Positions 1 to 8,799 of a DNA stretch of 64,000 bases are shown here, one piece after another. The position numbers were made by a program, and so were the translations under genes. Below the pieces are notes generated by a model, which was given only the letters and a program-made list of their open reading frames with translations, searched no databases and had not been told where the DNA came from. Numbering within the stretch: position 1 is the stretch's first letter; each line of letters starts with the position of its first letter. This DNA comes from Dethiosulfovibrio russensis (GTDB lineage: Bacteria; Synergistota; Synergistia; Synergistales; Dethiosulfovibrionaceae): NCBI RefSeq assembly GCF_021568855.1, contig NZ_JAKGUG010000005.1:1-64000 (forward strand), in the 5' to 3' direction.

Positions 1-93
1 GAGGAGATACGGTTCCAGATCTCCGGCGACCACACGGCCTCGGACATAGACGCTGTTCTGGATATCCTCAGGGAGTACAGGGATAAGAGGTAG
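1..93 (+). CDS. 3' end of a PLP-dependent alpha-oxoamine synthase/aminotransferase-like gene (partial)
   Basis: Frame 1 is open from the window edge to a TAG at 91-93, giving the last 30 residues of a protein. The tail pattern IRFQISGDHT followed by an amphipathic helix resembles the C-terminus of fold-type I PLP enzymes of the 2-amino-3-ketobutyrate CoA ligase/8-amino-7-oxononanoate synthase group. The last 26 bases overlap the end of the convergent citG-like gene. The active-site region lies outside the window, so only the broad family can be suggested. Confidence 0.35.
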   Translation, partial: EEIRFQISGDHTASDIDAVLDILREYRDKR

Positions 94-1015
94 AGGAGGT
101 CGGCCACTCTCGTTCCACCAGAACAAGAAACACCGCCAAAGCCAGCATATCGGCACTGCCTCCGGGACTTACCCAGTTATCCAGACAGTAGCGTTCCATG
201 GCGGCGACCTTGCGACGTCCCTCGGAGGTCTTCATGCAACCAAGGCGCAAGGCCTCCTCGGCGGCCTCCGCCAGGTAGATCATTCTCTCCTTTCCTCCTC
301 GGGACAACACGTTGGTATCGTTTCCCGAGGCCAGGACGGAGAGCAAAGCGTCGCACATAGCGAAAGACGATAGAGGATCGGGATAGGACTTAAGGCGGGA
401 GAGGGCGACGAGAGCGCTGGGGAACCCTCTCTCCGCCTCTCCCCTGATACCGTCGACTCCCATAGACACGAAGAGCCTCTCTCCGGCGGAGAGGGGCTCT
501 TCGTGTCTAAGAAGCAGGGGAGTCAACTCTCTCTCGACTATTCCTGCCACGAAGGATCCCGCAGCCTTCGCCACCGCCTCTCCATGAGGGATCTCCCCTA
601 AAGACACGGTCCTCGAGACTGCCGCCACGGCCAACCCCATAGAGAAGATCGCTCCCCTGTGGGCGTTCACTCCTCCGGTGGCCTCCTCCATCGACGACTC
701 CGCCTCTCTTCCGGCGGATCTCAACACCTCCAGACATTCCTCCGGAGGTTCACGGTGAAGCTTCGTTCCTATAGTGGCAGCCTGTTTAAAAAAAGGCCCC
801 AAGGCCAAGGCGCTGGCAACGAAGGACCCGAAATCCATGTCGTGGTGGGCTCCTCTGTCGATAGACGTTACCAACCCGGGTTTGGGCGAGGAAGCGGCCT
901 CGTGGATAAGAGCCCTCTGAGCCAAGGTCGCCAACCTGTCGGACAGCATACGAGGGGAGCTCAGCGGACTCCAGCCCTGTCTAAAACGGTGTTTATCCTC
1001 GCTCTCAGAGTGCAC
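68..1015 (-). CDS. citG: Triphosphoribosyl-dephospho-CoA synthase (citrate lyase prosthetic group synthesis)
   Basis: CitG makes 2'-(5''-triphosphoribosyl)-3'-dephospho-CoA from ATP and dephospho-CoA, the precursor of the prosthetic group of citrate lyase acyl carrier protein. The 315-residue protein carries the family pattern SSPKPGLVTSIDRGAHHDMD near residues 42-61 and GGVNAHRGAIFSMG near 113. It is last in the leftward citC-citD-citG set. The GTG start at 1015 has an AAAGG about nine bases upstream but lies inside citD; an ATG at 949, 11 bases after the citD stop, is an alternative that lacks a clear SD. No CitX domain is fused to it, unlike CitXG proteins of some bacteria. Confidence 0.85.
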   Translation of the reverse strand: MHSESEDKHRFRQGWSPLSSPRMLSDRLATLAQRALIHEAASSPKPGLVTSIDRGAHHDMDFGSFVASALALGPFFKQAATIGTKLHREPPEECLEVLRSAGREAESSMEEATGGVNAHRGAIFSMGLAVAAVSRTVSLGEIPHGEAVAKAAGSFVAGIVERELTPLLLRHEEPLSAGERLFVSMGVDGIRGEAERGFPSALVALSRLKSYPDPLSSFAMCDALLSVLASGNDTNVLSRGGKERMIYLAEAAEEALRLGCMKTSEGRRKVAAMERYCLDNWVSPGGSADMLALAVFLVLVEREWPTSSTSYPCTP

Positions 1016-1236
1016 TCCAAGGCGCCTTTATCCTGAATTCTAAGGACACCCTTCTCAAGGCCGACTTGGGAGACAAGCTCATCGACTACCTCCCTTATTC
1101 TCCTGCCTCTTTGCTTCATAACGATACTCTCGACCTCCACCTCTAAGACTTCGTCCGACGGAGAGAAACTAACCATTACATCGCTGGATTCGAGGGTACC
1201 TGCTACCGCGGCGGAACTGAACTCCATGCCAATCAC
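961..1236 (-). CDS. citD: Citrate lyase gamma subunit (acyl carrier protein)
   Basis: A 91-residue acyl carrier subunit of citrate lyase. In this family a serine near the N-terminus carries the phosphoribosyl-dephospho-CoA arm that shuttles the acetyl/citryl group between CitF and CitE. The expected AGTLESSDVMV pattern is at residues 12-22, and the length fits the family (about 90-100). The start overlaps the citC stop by four bases, which indicates translational coupling; a second Met at residue 4 is an alternative start. The catalytic subunits CitE and CitF are encoded on the other strand at 6292-8750. Confidence 0.92.
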   Translation of the reverse strand: MIGMEFSSAAVAGTLESSDVMVSFSPSDEVLEVEVESIVMKQRGRRIREVVDELVSQVGLEKGVLRIQDKGALECTLRARINTVLDRAGVR

Positions 1237-2228
1237 TCCTCGTTTTCTTTATCTTTATATCGATTTAAAAGGTAATTCCAGGTTACGTCGGGAACCAGTG
1301 GGCGGACCGAATCCATCTCCCCCGACTCCAGCAAAGCTCTAACCCTGGAAGCGCTTATGGGGACACCGCCGCTCTCTATCCGAGACAGCTCCTCCACCGC
1401 AACTCCCAGAGGTGGCAGATCGGTCTTCATGGTCTCGTTGTAGAGCGCGGTGAGACGACAGTTCGGTTCGCTACCCACGAATCGTCTGGAAACACCGAGT
1501 GCCGGAGCTATTTTAGTACCGAATAACCGGATGTCCAGAGAAGCGTGTACTGACTCCGCCTCCCCTCCCTTGGTGAAGTAGGTGGGAAAGGTTGCGGAGG
1601 AGATGACGTAGGGTCCACTGGGTATCACCGTAACGTTGTCCAAATCGGACAACCCGGAACTCACCATAAGGAACCGGTCCTCGAAGGGAAAGATCGACCG
1701 ATCCTCCTCCACCACGAGGACGAAAAGATGGGATGACGAAGAGGAGGCCCTCTCGAGAAGCCATCGATGGCCCAGGGTAAAGGGGTTGCAGTTTACGACC
1801 ACCGCCGAGCTGTCCCTTCCAGTAGCCATTTCGGAGAGGCCGGCGAGGTATTTGTCCAGACCGGGACTTCCCCACTCCAAAAGAGAGGCCCCTTGAACCG
1901 AGACGATCTCTCTGAACCCTAGACGGGAAAAGCTGAGGGCCTCCGATGGCTTGGTGAACAGAAAAAGGTGACCGATCCCCTCCGAGACCGCCAGAGAGAT
2001 GACCCTGGAGAGAAGGGAAGCCGCCAAGCCCTCCCCCTCGAAAGAATCGTCGACCGCCACACCCTGGACGACCGATCGAATCAAAGAGGCGGTACCTACA
2101 AGCCTATCGGAATCGAAAGCCCCCCAAATTCTTCCACCTCCACCGGGGACGGCAAGCCCCCTGGAGGCCAGAAGCGAGGTCCTCTCCTCAATCTCGCTTT
2201 GAAAACAGAGTTCCCTTATCTCAACCAT
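1233..2228 (-). CDS. citC: [Citrate (pro-3S)-lyase] ligase
   Basis: CitC acetylates the thiol of the CitD prosthetic group with ATP and acetate, converting inactive citrate lyase to the active form. The first 120 residues form a GNAT-like domain. A nucleotidyltransferase domain follows, with the HIGH-type motif NPFTLGHRWL near residue 148 and a GGVPISASRVRALL pattern near the C-terminus, as in CitC. I chose the ATG at 2228 because GGGAGG stands about ten bases upstream; an in-frame codon at 2294 gives a longer N-terminus with no family resemblance. It heads the leftward citC-citD-citG unit and is divergent from the GntR gene, about 170 bases away. Confidence 0.92.
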   Translation of the reverse strand: MVEIRELCFQSEIEERTSLLASRGLAVPGGGGRIWGAFDSDRLVGTASLIRSVVQGVAVDDSFEGEGLAASLLSRVISLAVSEGIGHLFLFTKPSEALSFSRLGFREIVSVQGASLLEWGSPGLDKYLAGLSEMATGRDSSAVVVNCNPFTLGHRWLLERASSSSSHLFVLVVEEDRSIFPFEDRFLMVSSGLSDLDNVTVIPSGPYVISSATFPTYFTKGGEAESVHASLDIRLFGTKIAPALGVSRRFVGSEPNCRLTALYNETMKTDLPPLGVAVEELSRIESGGVPISASRVRALLESGEMDSVRPLVPDVTWNYLLNRYKDKENEE

Positions 2229-2358
2229 AAAAAAGCACCTCCCAATAAAGGGCAAACAGCAGGTTGAATATTCAGAGACTGTCTTGCCGTGCATATATAG
2301 CGTCTTGTGAGAAAACGTACTTTACAAACTTCCCTTTTGAGCATAGTATAACAGATAT

Positions 2359-2378
2359 GGATGCTGCATCAAGCATCC
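2359..2378. promoter_or_regulatory. Perfect inverted repeat, likely operator of the citrate locus
   Basis: Arms GGATGCT and AGCATCC are separated by six bases. The element lies just downstream of a possible -10 (TATAAC at 2348-2353) and 24 bases before the GntR start codon, in the only intergenic region between the divergent cit units. GntR/FCD regulators bind short palindromes of this size, so autoregulation is a reasonable inference. No binding evidence is available from sequence alone. Confidence 0.5.
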
Positions 2379-2401
2379 TGGATCCAAAAAGGAGACTGAC
2401 C

Positions 2402-3112
2402 ATGCCATTACTTTCTAAAGCCAAGGAAATAAAGATCAAGCCGGTAAGGGAGATCGTCTACGAACACATCAGACAGGCCATCGTAGGCGGCGAACTGGAA
2501 CCGGGCACCAGGTTCACCGATGGAGAGATCGCGACCGAGTTCAATATCAGCAGGACTCCCGTCAGAGAGGCTATACAAAAACTGGAGACCGAGGGCCTGA
2601 TAGAGAGGGTTCCCATGAAGGGCAACGTGGTAAAGGGCCTGCTCCCCAAGGACGTGGCTCAGATATTCGCCTTGAGAAAAGCACTGGAATGTCTGGCGGT
2701 ACGTTATGTAGCGGTCAACGCCACGGAGGAGGAACTCGGCCTCATAAGGGGCACCCTGGATCAGGCAAAAACCTATATGAACACCCTACAGGGAGACGCC
2801 CTGGCGGACGCATACGTTCCCATAGTGGCAAGGTACAACAAGGCCATGTTCGAGGCATCCCACGCCCCCAGGGTGGTGGACCTCATATGGAGCCACCGAG
2901 AGATGCTGGACCGGTACAGGGTCGTAAGGATCGTCATAGCCAAAAGACTTAACGAAAGCTACAGCACGAGAGAACAGATGTACGGCTATTTCGTGGACAG
3001 GAAGCCCGACGACGCTGCGATCCTCTGGGCAAGCCATATAGACAGGTCCTACAGGATATGGACCGAGGTTATAGGTTGCTCCGAGGATATAGGGGCACAC
3101 GACTATATGTGA
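2402..3112 (+). CDS. GntR-family (FadR/FCD subfamily) transcriptional regulator
   Basis: A 236-residue regulator with a winged helix at about residues 10-75 (including FNISRTPVREAIQKLETEGL) and an all-helical FCD ligand-binding domain after about residue 85. FCD regulators usually sense organic acids. The gene sits between the divergent citC-D-G and tct-citE-citF units, so it is the obvious candidate regulator of citrate uptake and cleavage. The start at 2402 follows an AAAGGAG with good spacing; upstream in-frame codons extend into the promoter region and lack family similarity. The rightward operon begins about 110 bases after its stop. Confidence 0.88.
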   Translation: MPLLSKAKEIKIKPVREIVYEHIRQAIVGGELEPGTRFTDGEIATEFNISRTPVREAIQKLETEGLIERVPMKGNVVKGLLPKDVAQIFALRKALECLAVRYVAVNATEEELGLIRGTLDQAKTYMNTLQGDALADAYVPIVARYNKAMFEASHAPRVVDLIWSHREMLDRYRVVRIVIAKRLNESYSTREQMYGYFVDRKPDDAAILWASHIDRSYRIWTEVIGCSEDIGAHDYM

Positions 3113-3223
3113 GATACACCCCTACGGGGTTATTTGTTTGAGGAGCGGGTAGGAAGAGAACGGTAAAGAGCTTCACAAGAGGGGTAACAAAGTCCGTCCA
3201 AAATCGAAGGGAGGAAACGTTTC

Positions 3224-4201
3224 ATGAAAAAGCTTTTCGTATTGTTCTGCGCAACTCTGTTGGTCGTAGCCTCTTCCGGCGCGGCCCTGGCCGACTGGTC
3301 TCCCAAGAGACCTATCGAGCTCATCGCACCGGCCGGTCCTGGAGGTGGTTGGGATCTGCTATGCCGCACCATACAGAAAACCCTTAAAGAGGAAAAACTG
3401 GTCGATCGTCCCGTGCTCGTCACCAATAAACCCGGCGGAGGCGGAGCTACCGGATGGAACTACCTCAAGGGAAAGGAAGGCAAGGGCGAGTATATAGCGG
3501 CAACCTCCACCCTTCTCATACTGAACAACCTGTTCGAAAAGAGCCCTCTTACATATAAGGACTTCACCGTCCTCGCCAACCTTCAGGCCGAGTGGATCGC
3601 CGTAGCTGTGGCCAAAGACGCTCCCTGGACCAACGGCAAAGAGCTTTTCGAGGCCATCGACGCCGATCCGGACGGCATGGTCATAGGGGTTGGACCGGCT
3701 CTCGGAAACGACGACCACATATCCTTCCTGATGCTGGCACAGAAGTACGGCGTAGATCCCCAGAAGATCAAGTTCGTCGTCTATCCCAAGACCGCCGCTG
3801 AGCAGATTCCCGCTCTCATGGGCGGCCACGTCAAGGCCATCACCATCGGCCTGGCCGAGGTAATGGAGCAGCACAAGGCCGACAACCTGAGGATAATCGG
3901 CATCAGCTCCAAGGAACGTCTCGAGTCCCTCCCGAACGTAAAACCCTGGGTGGAGCAGGGAGTCGACATGGTGTTCCCCCACTGGAGAGGCATCATCGCC
4001 GCTCCCGGATTGAGCGAGGAGCAGATTGCCTATTGGCAGGGAACCGTCGAAAAGATGATAGAAACCCCCACCTGGAAAGAACAGCTCGAAAAACTGGAGT
4101 GGGCCCCCTTCTACGAAAATCCCACGGAGTTCGCCGCATCCCTTGCGGACCAGACCGAAAACTTCCAGGCTACCCTCAAGAAGGTCGGACTCATCAAGTA
4201 G
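3224..4201 (+). CDS. tctC: Tripartite tricarboxylate transporter substrate-binding protein
   Basis: The periplasmic receptor of a TTT-family uptake system, with a signal peptide at residues 1-24 ending ALA. The TctC fold signature appears as PIELIAPAGPGGGWDLLCR near residue 29, followed by VTNKPGGGGATGWNYL. The 325-residue length is typical. It is followed by tctB and tctA, completing the transporter, and then directly by citrate lyase genes. Citrate or another tricarboxylate is therefore the inferred ligand, although TctC-like proteins as a class bind many carboxylates. The SD GGGAGG is well placed before the ATG. Confidence 0.93.
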   Translation: MKKLFVLFCATLLVVASSGAALADWSPKRPIELIAPAGPGGGWDLLCRTIQKTLKEEKLVDRPVLVTNKPGGGGATGWNYLKGKEGKGEYIAATSTLLILNNLFEKSPLTYKDFTVLANLQAEWIAVAVAKDAPWTNGKELFEAIDADPDGMVIGVGPALGNDDHISFLMLAQKYGVDPQKIKFVVYPKTAAEQIPALMGGHVKAITIGLAEVMEQHKADNLRIIGISSKERLESLPNVKPWVEQGVDMVFPHWRGIIAAPGLSEEQIAYWQGTVEKMIETPTWKEQLEKLEWAPFYENPTEFAASLADQTENFQATLKKVGLIK

Positions 4202-4224
4202 ACAGGAACAAAGACACAACCGAA

Positions 4225-4254
4225 AAGGGCGGGGATAAGGTTCACCCCGTCCTT
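4225..4254 (+). other. Stem-loop between tctC and tctB
   Basis: Ten paired bases (AAGGGCGGGG with CCCCGTCCTT, one G-U pair) enclose a ten-base loop, 24 bases after the tctC stop. There is no long T-run, so it is more likely an RNA-stability or partial-attenuation element than a full terminator. Such elements commonly raise binding-protein levels over membrane subunits in transport operons; that role here is inference. Confidence 0.5.
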
Positions 4255-4315
4255 CTCTTCCACCCCCCTCTATAAATTTTGACTTTGGCCCATCCAAATA
4301 ACAGGAGGTAAGGAA

Positions 4316-4786
4316 ATGACGAAAAACATGATCTCCGGGCTTCTCGCCGTCGTCCTGGGCTTAGCCTATATCTACGGAACCGCCTTAATTCCGGAGGTAA
4401 AGGCGGGAGACGAAATAGGACCAAGGCTTTTTCCCTACATAATAGGTATCTCTGCCGTGATATGCGGAGGTTTGTTGACCCTGTCGGAACTACGAAAGAA
4501 GGAGAGGGAGCCGTTTTCCTTCGGCTTCGTGACGGAAAGGCCCATATGGATCAAGATATTCGCCATCATAGTTCTGGGGATATTTTATGGAGAGACCCTG
4601 GATTATCTGGGCTACGTCATAGGGACAATCCTCTTCATGATTCTGGTGGGATCGATCCTGAACAAAGGACGGTTCGTTCAGAACACAGTCATAGCGGTTT
4701 CCTTTTCCTGCGTGTGTTACGGAGTGTTCTCCATAGCCCTGAAGCTGAGTCTCCCCAGAGGGCTGCTGAGCTTCCTGCCCTTCTAG
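4316..4786 (+). CDS. tctB: Tripartite tricarboxylate transporter small membrane subunit
   Basis: A 156-residue hydrophobic protein with four predicted membrane segments (about residues 5-24, 41-58, 77-110 and 116-150), the layout of TctB small subunits. It follows tctC and precedes tctA by 14 bases. TctB-type subunits pair with TctA to form the membrane part of the importer. The start follows AGGAGGTAAGGAA. Confidence 0.9.
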   Translation: MTKNMISGLLAVVLGLAYIYGTALIPEVKAGDEIGPRLFPYIIGISAVICGGLLTLSELRKKEREPFSFGFVTERPIWIKIFAIIVLGIFYGETLDYLGYVIGTILFMILVGSILNKGRFVQNTVIAVSFSCVCYGVFSIALKLSLPRGLLSFLPF

Positions 4787-4800
4787 AAGAGGTGATATGA

Positions 4801-6291
4801 ATGGACGCTGTTTTCGCAAACTTGGCTCTAGGATTTCAAACGGCTCTCACTGCGACCAACGTACTGTGGGTCTTCATCGGAGGATTTCTCGGCACCATAA
4901 TGGGAATGCTGCCGGGCTTGGGCCCCGCCACCGGGGTAGCCATACTGATACCTATAACATACGGAATGAACCCCACCACCGCCCTGATAACTATGTGCGC
5001 CGTCTACTATGGGGCTATGTTCGGAGGCTCCAGGGCCTCAATAATGATCAACACCCCCGGGGACGCCTCAGCCATAGTCAGTTGCTTCGACGGATACCCG
5101 ATGACGAAAAACGGCCAGGCCGGATCTGCCCTCGCCATATCCGCCATAGCCTCTTTCATCGGAGGAACCATCGGAATGATCCTGCTGGTGTTCCTTACGG
5201 GCCCCATAGCCAGCTACGCCTTCAAGTTCGGTCCGGTGGAGATGTTCTCGCTGCTCATGTTCGCCCTGACCGCCACGGTTACCCTCTCGGAGGGCAGTAT
5301 CCTCAAGGGATTCATCGCTGTAGCCATAGGCTTCATGATATCTACCATAGGGATCGATCCCCAGACGGGGATCAATCGCTTCACACTCGGAGTTGAACCC
5401 CTTCAGGACGGAGTGGACTTTCTGGTCGTCATGATAGGTCTCTACGCCGTATGTGAGGTATTCAAGAACATAAAGGACGTAAACGTACAGCATAAGATAG
5501 ATTCCAAGACCATAGGCAAGGTGTGGGTATCCTGGGCGGACTTCAAGAAATGCCTCATGCCCATGCTGAGAAACTCGCCTCTAGGCTTCTTCATCGGGGT
5601 ACTCCCCGGAATGGGAGGGACTATAGCCACCTTCATGTCCTATGCCATGGAGAAATCGCTCAGCAAGACTCCCGAAAGGTTCGGCAAAGGCGCCATCGAG
5701 GGACTAGCCGCTCCCGAGGCGGCCAACAACTCCTGCTCTTGCGGGGCCATGGTTCCCCTGCTAACACTGGGTATCCCTGGATCGGGGACGACTGCGGTCA
5801 TGCTGGGAGCCCTGATGTTATTGGGAGTTCGCCCCGGGCCTATCCTCTTCGCCCAGTACCCCGAGATAGCCTGGGGGGTCATAGCCTCTCTGATCGTCGG
5901 GAACATCGCTCTGCTGGTTATAAACCTGCCTCTGGCCATCCCGCTTGTCCAGCTTCTCAGGATACCTCAGAGGATCATGCTTCCTCTCATCCTGGGAATG
6001 GGATTCATGGGAGCCTATTTCCTGAACTACAGCGCCTTCGACTTCATTTTGGTGACCGTGTTCGCTCTGGGCGGCTATATGTTCAGTAAGCTGGGAATTC
6101 CTATACCGCCTCTGGTTCTGGCTCTGATACTTGGAAGCTCGACGGAACAATATTTCAGAAACGCCATGACCATAGCCAACAGCGACCTGGCCATCTTCGT
6201 AGAGAAGCCCATATCCGCCGTGTTGCTCTCCATGGCTGCCATATCCTTCTGCTACGCTCTCTACAAAAGACGAAAGGTGGCGACTGAATAG
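4801..6291 (+). CDS. tctA: Tripartite tricarboxylate transporter large permease
   Basis: A 496-residue permease with about 12 membrane segments. Both conserved TctA repeats are visible: GMLPGLGPATGVAILIPITY near residue 38, with YYGAMFGGSRASIMINTPGD after it, and GVLPGMGGTIATF near residue 264, with LTLGIPGSGTTAVMLGALML after it. It imports carboxylates using the ion gradient together with TctB and TctC. The ATG follows GAGGTGATATGA, and its TAG stop abuts the citE ATG with no gap, tying uptake directly to citrate cleavage. Confidence 0.94.
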   Translation: MDAVFANLALGFQTALTATNVLWVFIGGFLGTIMGMLPGLGPATGVAILIPITYGMNPTTALITMCAVYYGAMFGGSRASIMINTPGDASAIVSCFDGYPMTKNGQAGSALAISAIASFIGGTIGMILLVFLTGPIASYAFKFGPVEMFSLLMFALTATVTLSEGSILKGFIAVAIGFMISTIGIDPQTGINRFTLGVEPLQDGVDFLVVMIGLYAVCEVFKNIKDVNVQHKIDSKTIGKVWVSWADFKKCLMPMLRNSPLGFFIGVLPGMGGTIATFMSYAMEKSLSKTPERFGKGAIEGLAAPEAANNSCSCGAMVPLLTLGIPGSGTTAVMLGALMLLGVRPGPILFAQYPEIAWGVIASLIVGNIALLVINLPLAIPLVQLLRIPQRIMLPLILGMGFMGAYFLNYSAFDFILVTVFALGGYMFSKLGIPIPPLVLALILGSSTEQYFRNAMTIANSDLAIFVEKPISAVLLSMAAISFCYALYKRRKVATE

Positions 6292-7191
6292 ATGACGAAG
6301 ACAGCGATAAAAAGACCTCGTCGCTCTCTTCTCTACGTACCGGGCAACAATCCGGCTATGGTGCAGAACTGTAGCGTATACGGGGCCGACGGGGTACTGC
6401 TTGATCTCGAGGACGCCGTCGCCGTTACCGAAAAGGACGCGGCCAGACATCTGGTTTCCCAGGCCCTTGTGGACCTTCCCTTCGACGGAGTGGAAAAGGT
6501 CGTCAGAATAAACGGCAGAGACACCCGATTTTTCGAGGACGATCTTAAGACAATAGTCCCTGCCAAACCGGACAGCATAAGGCTACCGAAGACGGAATCC
6601 CCCGAAGACGTAGTCGAGGCGGACCGCATAATCTCCGAGCTGGAGAGAAAAAACGATATACCGGTGGGATCGATAGAGATCCACGCCATGTTGGAGACCG
6701 CCTTGGCCCTCATCAACGCCTACTCCATAGCAACGTCGTCTCCCAGGGTCACTGCTCTTACTCTTGGAGGGCAGGACTTGGCAGCTGACCTGGGGATAGC
6801 CCGATCCAGAGAGGGGACCGAGCTGCTCTACGCCAGGAGCCACGTCATATTGGCTGCGAAAGCGGCAGGCAAGGAGGCTTTGGACACGGTCTTCACCGAC
6901 GTAAACGACCAAGAAGGGCTGGAGGCCGAGTGCCGTCTGGCTGTACAGCTGGGATTCTCCGGCAAGGCGGCCATACACCCGTCTCAAATAGGGACGATAC
7001 ACAGGGCCTATAGACCGGACGAAAAGAAACTTATTAAGGCCATAAGGGTAGTCAAGGCAGCTAAAGACGCCGAGGCGAAGGGACTGGGAGTCATCGCGGT
7101 TGACGGCAAGATGGTGGATGCTCCGGTGGTTGCTCAGGCCAACAGGACAATCGAGCTGGCCAAGCTCTCCGGGATGGAGGTATCGCTTTGA
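6292..7191 (+). CDS. citE: Citrate lyase beta subunit (citryl-ACP lyase)
   Basis: CitE cleaves citryl-ACP to oxaloacetate and acetyl-ACP. The 299-residue protein has the HpcH/HpaI-type TIM-barrel features: RRSLLYVPGNNPAM near residue 10, DGVLLDLEDAV near 33 with the metal-binding acidic residues, HAMLETALALINA near 130, and the late GKAAIHPSQI. It starts immediately after the tctA stop and overlaps citF by four bases (TTGA junction), so the three genes are translationally linked. The length is usual for CitE. Confidence 0.94.
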   Translation: MTKTAIKRPRRSLLYVPGNNPAMVQNCSVYGADGVLLDLEDAVAVTEKDAARHLVSQALVDLPFDGVEKVVRINGRDTRFFEDDLKTIVPAKPDSIRLPKTESPEDVVEADRIISELERKNDIPVGSIEIHAMLETALALINAYSIATSSPRVTALTLGGQDLAADLGIARSREGTELLYARSHVILAAKAAGKEALDTVFTDVNDQEGLEAECRLAVQLGFSGKAAIHPSQIGTIHRAYRPDEKKLIKAIRVVKAAKDAEAKGLGVIAVDGKMVDAPVVAQANRTIELAKLSGMEVSL

Positions 7192-8750
7192 AGCTGGATA
7201 CGACCGTAAACTCAATAGGGAGAAGGATCCCTCGTTCCATCCCAGGGCTTGGAGATCTGGCTCCCTTCGACGGAGCTTTCGCCAGACTGGACGGATCCTA
7301 TCTCTGGTCCCCTGAGTCTAGGACCAAAAAGATAGGAGCCTTCGGAGGCCGCAAGCTGGCCTCAAACCTAGCCGAGGCAATTAAGAGATCTGGACTTCAG
7401 GACGGAATGACCATATCGTTCCACCATCACCTCAGAAACGGCGATGCGGTACTTCCGACGATCATAAAGGCCATCGAGGAACTGGGAATAAAGGGACTGA
7501 CCCTGGCTCCCAGTTCCCTGACCGACGCACACGAGATAGTGGCCGATGCGGTTCGACGGGGAACCATAGCCAGGATACACACCTCCGGTGTAAGAGGCGA
7601 GATAGGCAGGATGATATCCCGAGGCGAGATGGAGATTCCCGTGATGATACACAGCCACGGAGGGAGAGCCAGGGCCATCGAAGAAGGGCGCATCTCGGTG
7701 GACGTGGCGTTTCTCGGCGCTCCCACCTGCGACACCATGGGGAACATGACGGGCTCCACCGGTAAGTCCGCCTGCGGAACCCTGGGCTACGCCCAGATAG
7801 ACGCTAGAAACGCCGGACACGTCATAGCTGTCACGGACAACCTCGTGGAGGCTCCTCTGCCACACCACATATCGATTCCCCAGTACCTGGTGGACCAGAT
7901 AGTACTGGTCGATTCTCTAGGCGACGCATCCAGGATAGCCTCCGGTCCTGCCAGGATATCCAAGGACCCGGTCAACCTGAGGATAGCTGAGAACGCCTTC
8001 GACCTGATCAGGGCCTCCGGGCTTATGGTGGACGGATGCTCCTTCCAGGTAGGAGCGGGAGGAGCCAGTCTCGCCGTGGCCAAGTACGTCAGGGACTACA
8101 TGAGGGAGAGCTCCATACAGGGAGGCTTCGGCATTGGGGGCATCACCGGCTACATGGCGGACATGCTCGGCGAGGGGCTGTTCAGAGCGCTCTTCGACGT
8201 ACAGAGCTTCGACGCAGCCGTCACCGAATCGGTGGCGGGACACCCTAACCACGTGGAGATAGACGCTTCCTGGTACGCCAACCCCTTCAGGAACTGCGTC
8301 GTGAACGACCTGGACGTAGTGGTCCTAGCGGCTCTGGACGTGGACGTGGATTTCAACGTCGACGTACTGACCGGCCACGACGGGATACTCAGAGGCGCAT
8401 CGGGAGGTCACTCCGACACAGCGGCAGGCTCAAAGCTCTCGATAATAACCATACCGTCCATAAGAGAGGGAGTACCGTCCATAAGGGATCAGGTACAGAC
8501 GGTGGTAACCCCGGGAGAGACGGTGGACGCCATAGTAACAGAGAGGGGAATCTGCATAAATCCCCGAAGGGAGGACCTGGCGAAGCTCGCCAAAGACGCC
8601 GGTCTTCCGGTCAAGGACATAGGTCGGCTCAAGGCCGAGATAGAGAACATGACCGGTGTTCCCGATCCTGTGGAGTTCGACGACGAGATCGTAGGAGTGG
8701 TCGAATACAGAGACGGAACTATAGTGGACTCTATAAGAAAGGTCCGCTGA
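7188..8750 (+). CDS. citF: Citrate lyase alpha subunit (citrate:acetyl-ACP transferase)
   Basis: CitF exchanges the acetyl group on the carrier protein for citrate, forming citryl-ACP. The 520-residue protein shows the CitF coenzyme A transferase-like pattern, with KIGAFGGRKLASNLAEAI at about residue 45, SFHHHLRNGD near 79 and QVGAGGASLAV near 287. It uses a TTG start that overlaps the citE stop. It ends the rightward operon before a strong bidirectional terminator at 8768. No oxaloacetate decarboxylase gene follows, so the oxaloacetate must be handled by enzymes encoded elsewhere. Confidence 0.94.
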   Translation: MKLDTTVNSIGRRIPRSIPGLGDLAPFDGAFARLDGSYLWSPESRTKKIGAFGGRKLASNLAEAIKRSGLQDGMTISFHHHLRNGDAVLPTIIKAIEELGIKGLTLAPSSLTDAHEIVADAVRRGTIARIHTSGVRGEIGRMISRGEMEIPVMIHSHGGRARAIEEGRISVDVAFLGAPTCDTMGNMTGSTGKSACGTLGYAQIDARNAGHVIAVTDNLVEAPLPHHISIPQYLVDQIVLVDSLGDASRIASGPARISKDPVNLRIAENAFDLIRASGLMVDGCSFQVGAGGASLAVAKYVRDYMRESSIQGGFGIGGITGYMADMLGEGLFRALFDVQSFDAAVTESVAGHPNHVEIDASWYANPFRNCVVNDLDVVVLAALDVDVDFNVDVLTGHDGILRGASGGHSDTAAGSKLSIITIPSIREGVPSIRDQVQTVVTPGETVDAIVTERGICINPRREDLAKLAKDAGLPVKDIGRLKAEIENMTGVPDPVEFDDEIVGVVEYRDGTIVDSIRKVR

Positions 8751-8767
8751 TCCGATCGAAGAAACGA

Positions 8768-8799
8768 AAAAATGCCCCTGCTTAAGCAGGGGCATTTTT
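8768..8799. terminator. Bidirectional intrinsic terminator between citF and the 394-residue secreted protein gene
   Basis: A perfect palindrome with GCCCCTGC/GCAGGGGC arms is flanked by A-rich and T-rich tracts, so it can terminate in both directions. It separates two convergent genes; its last base is the first base of the opposing stop codon. Confidence 0.9.
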
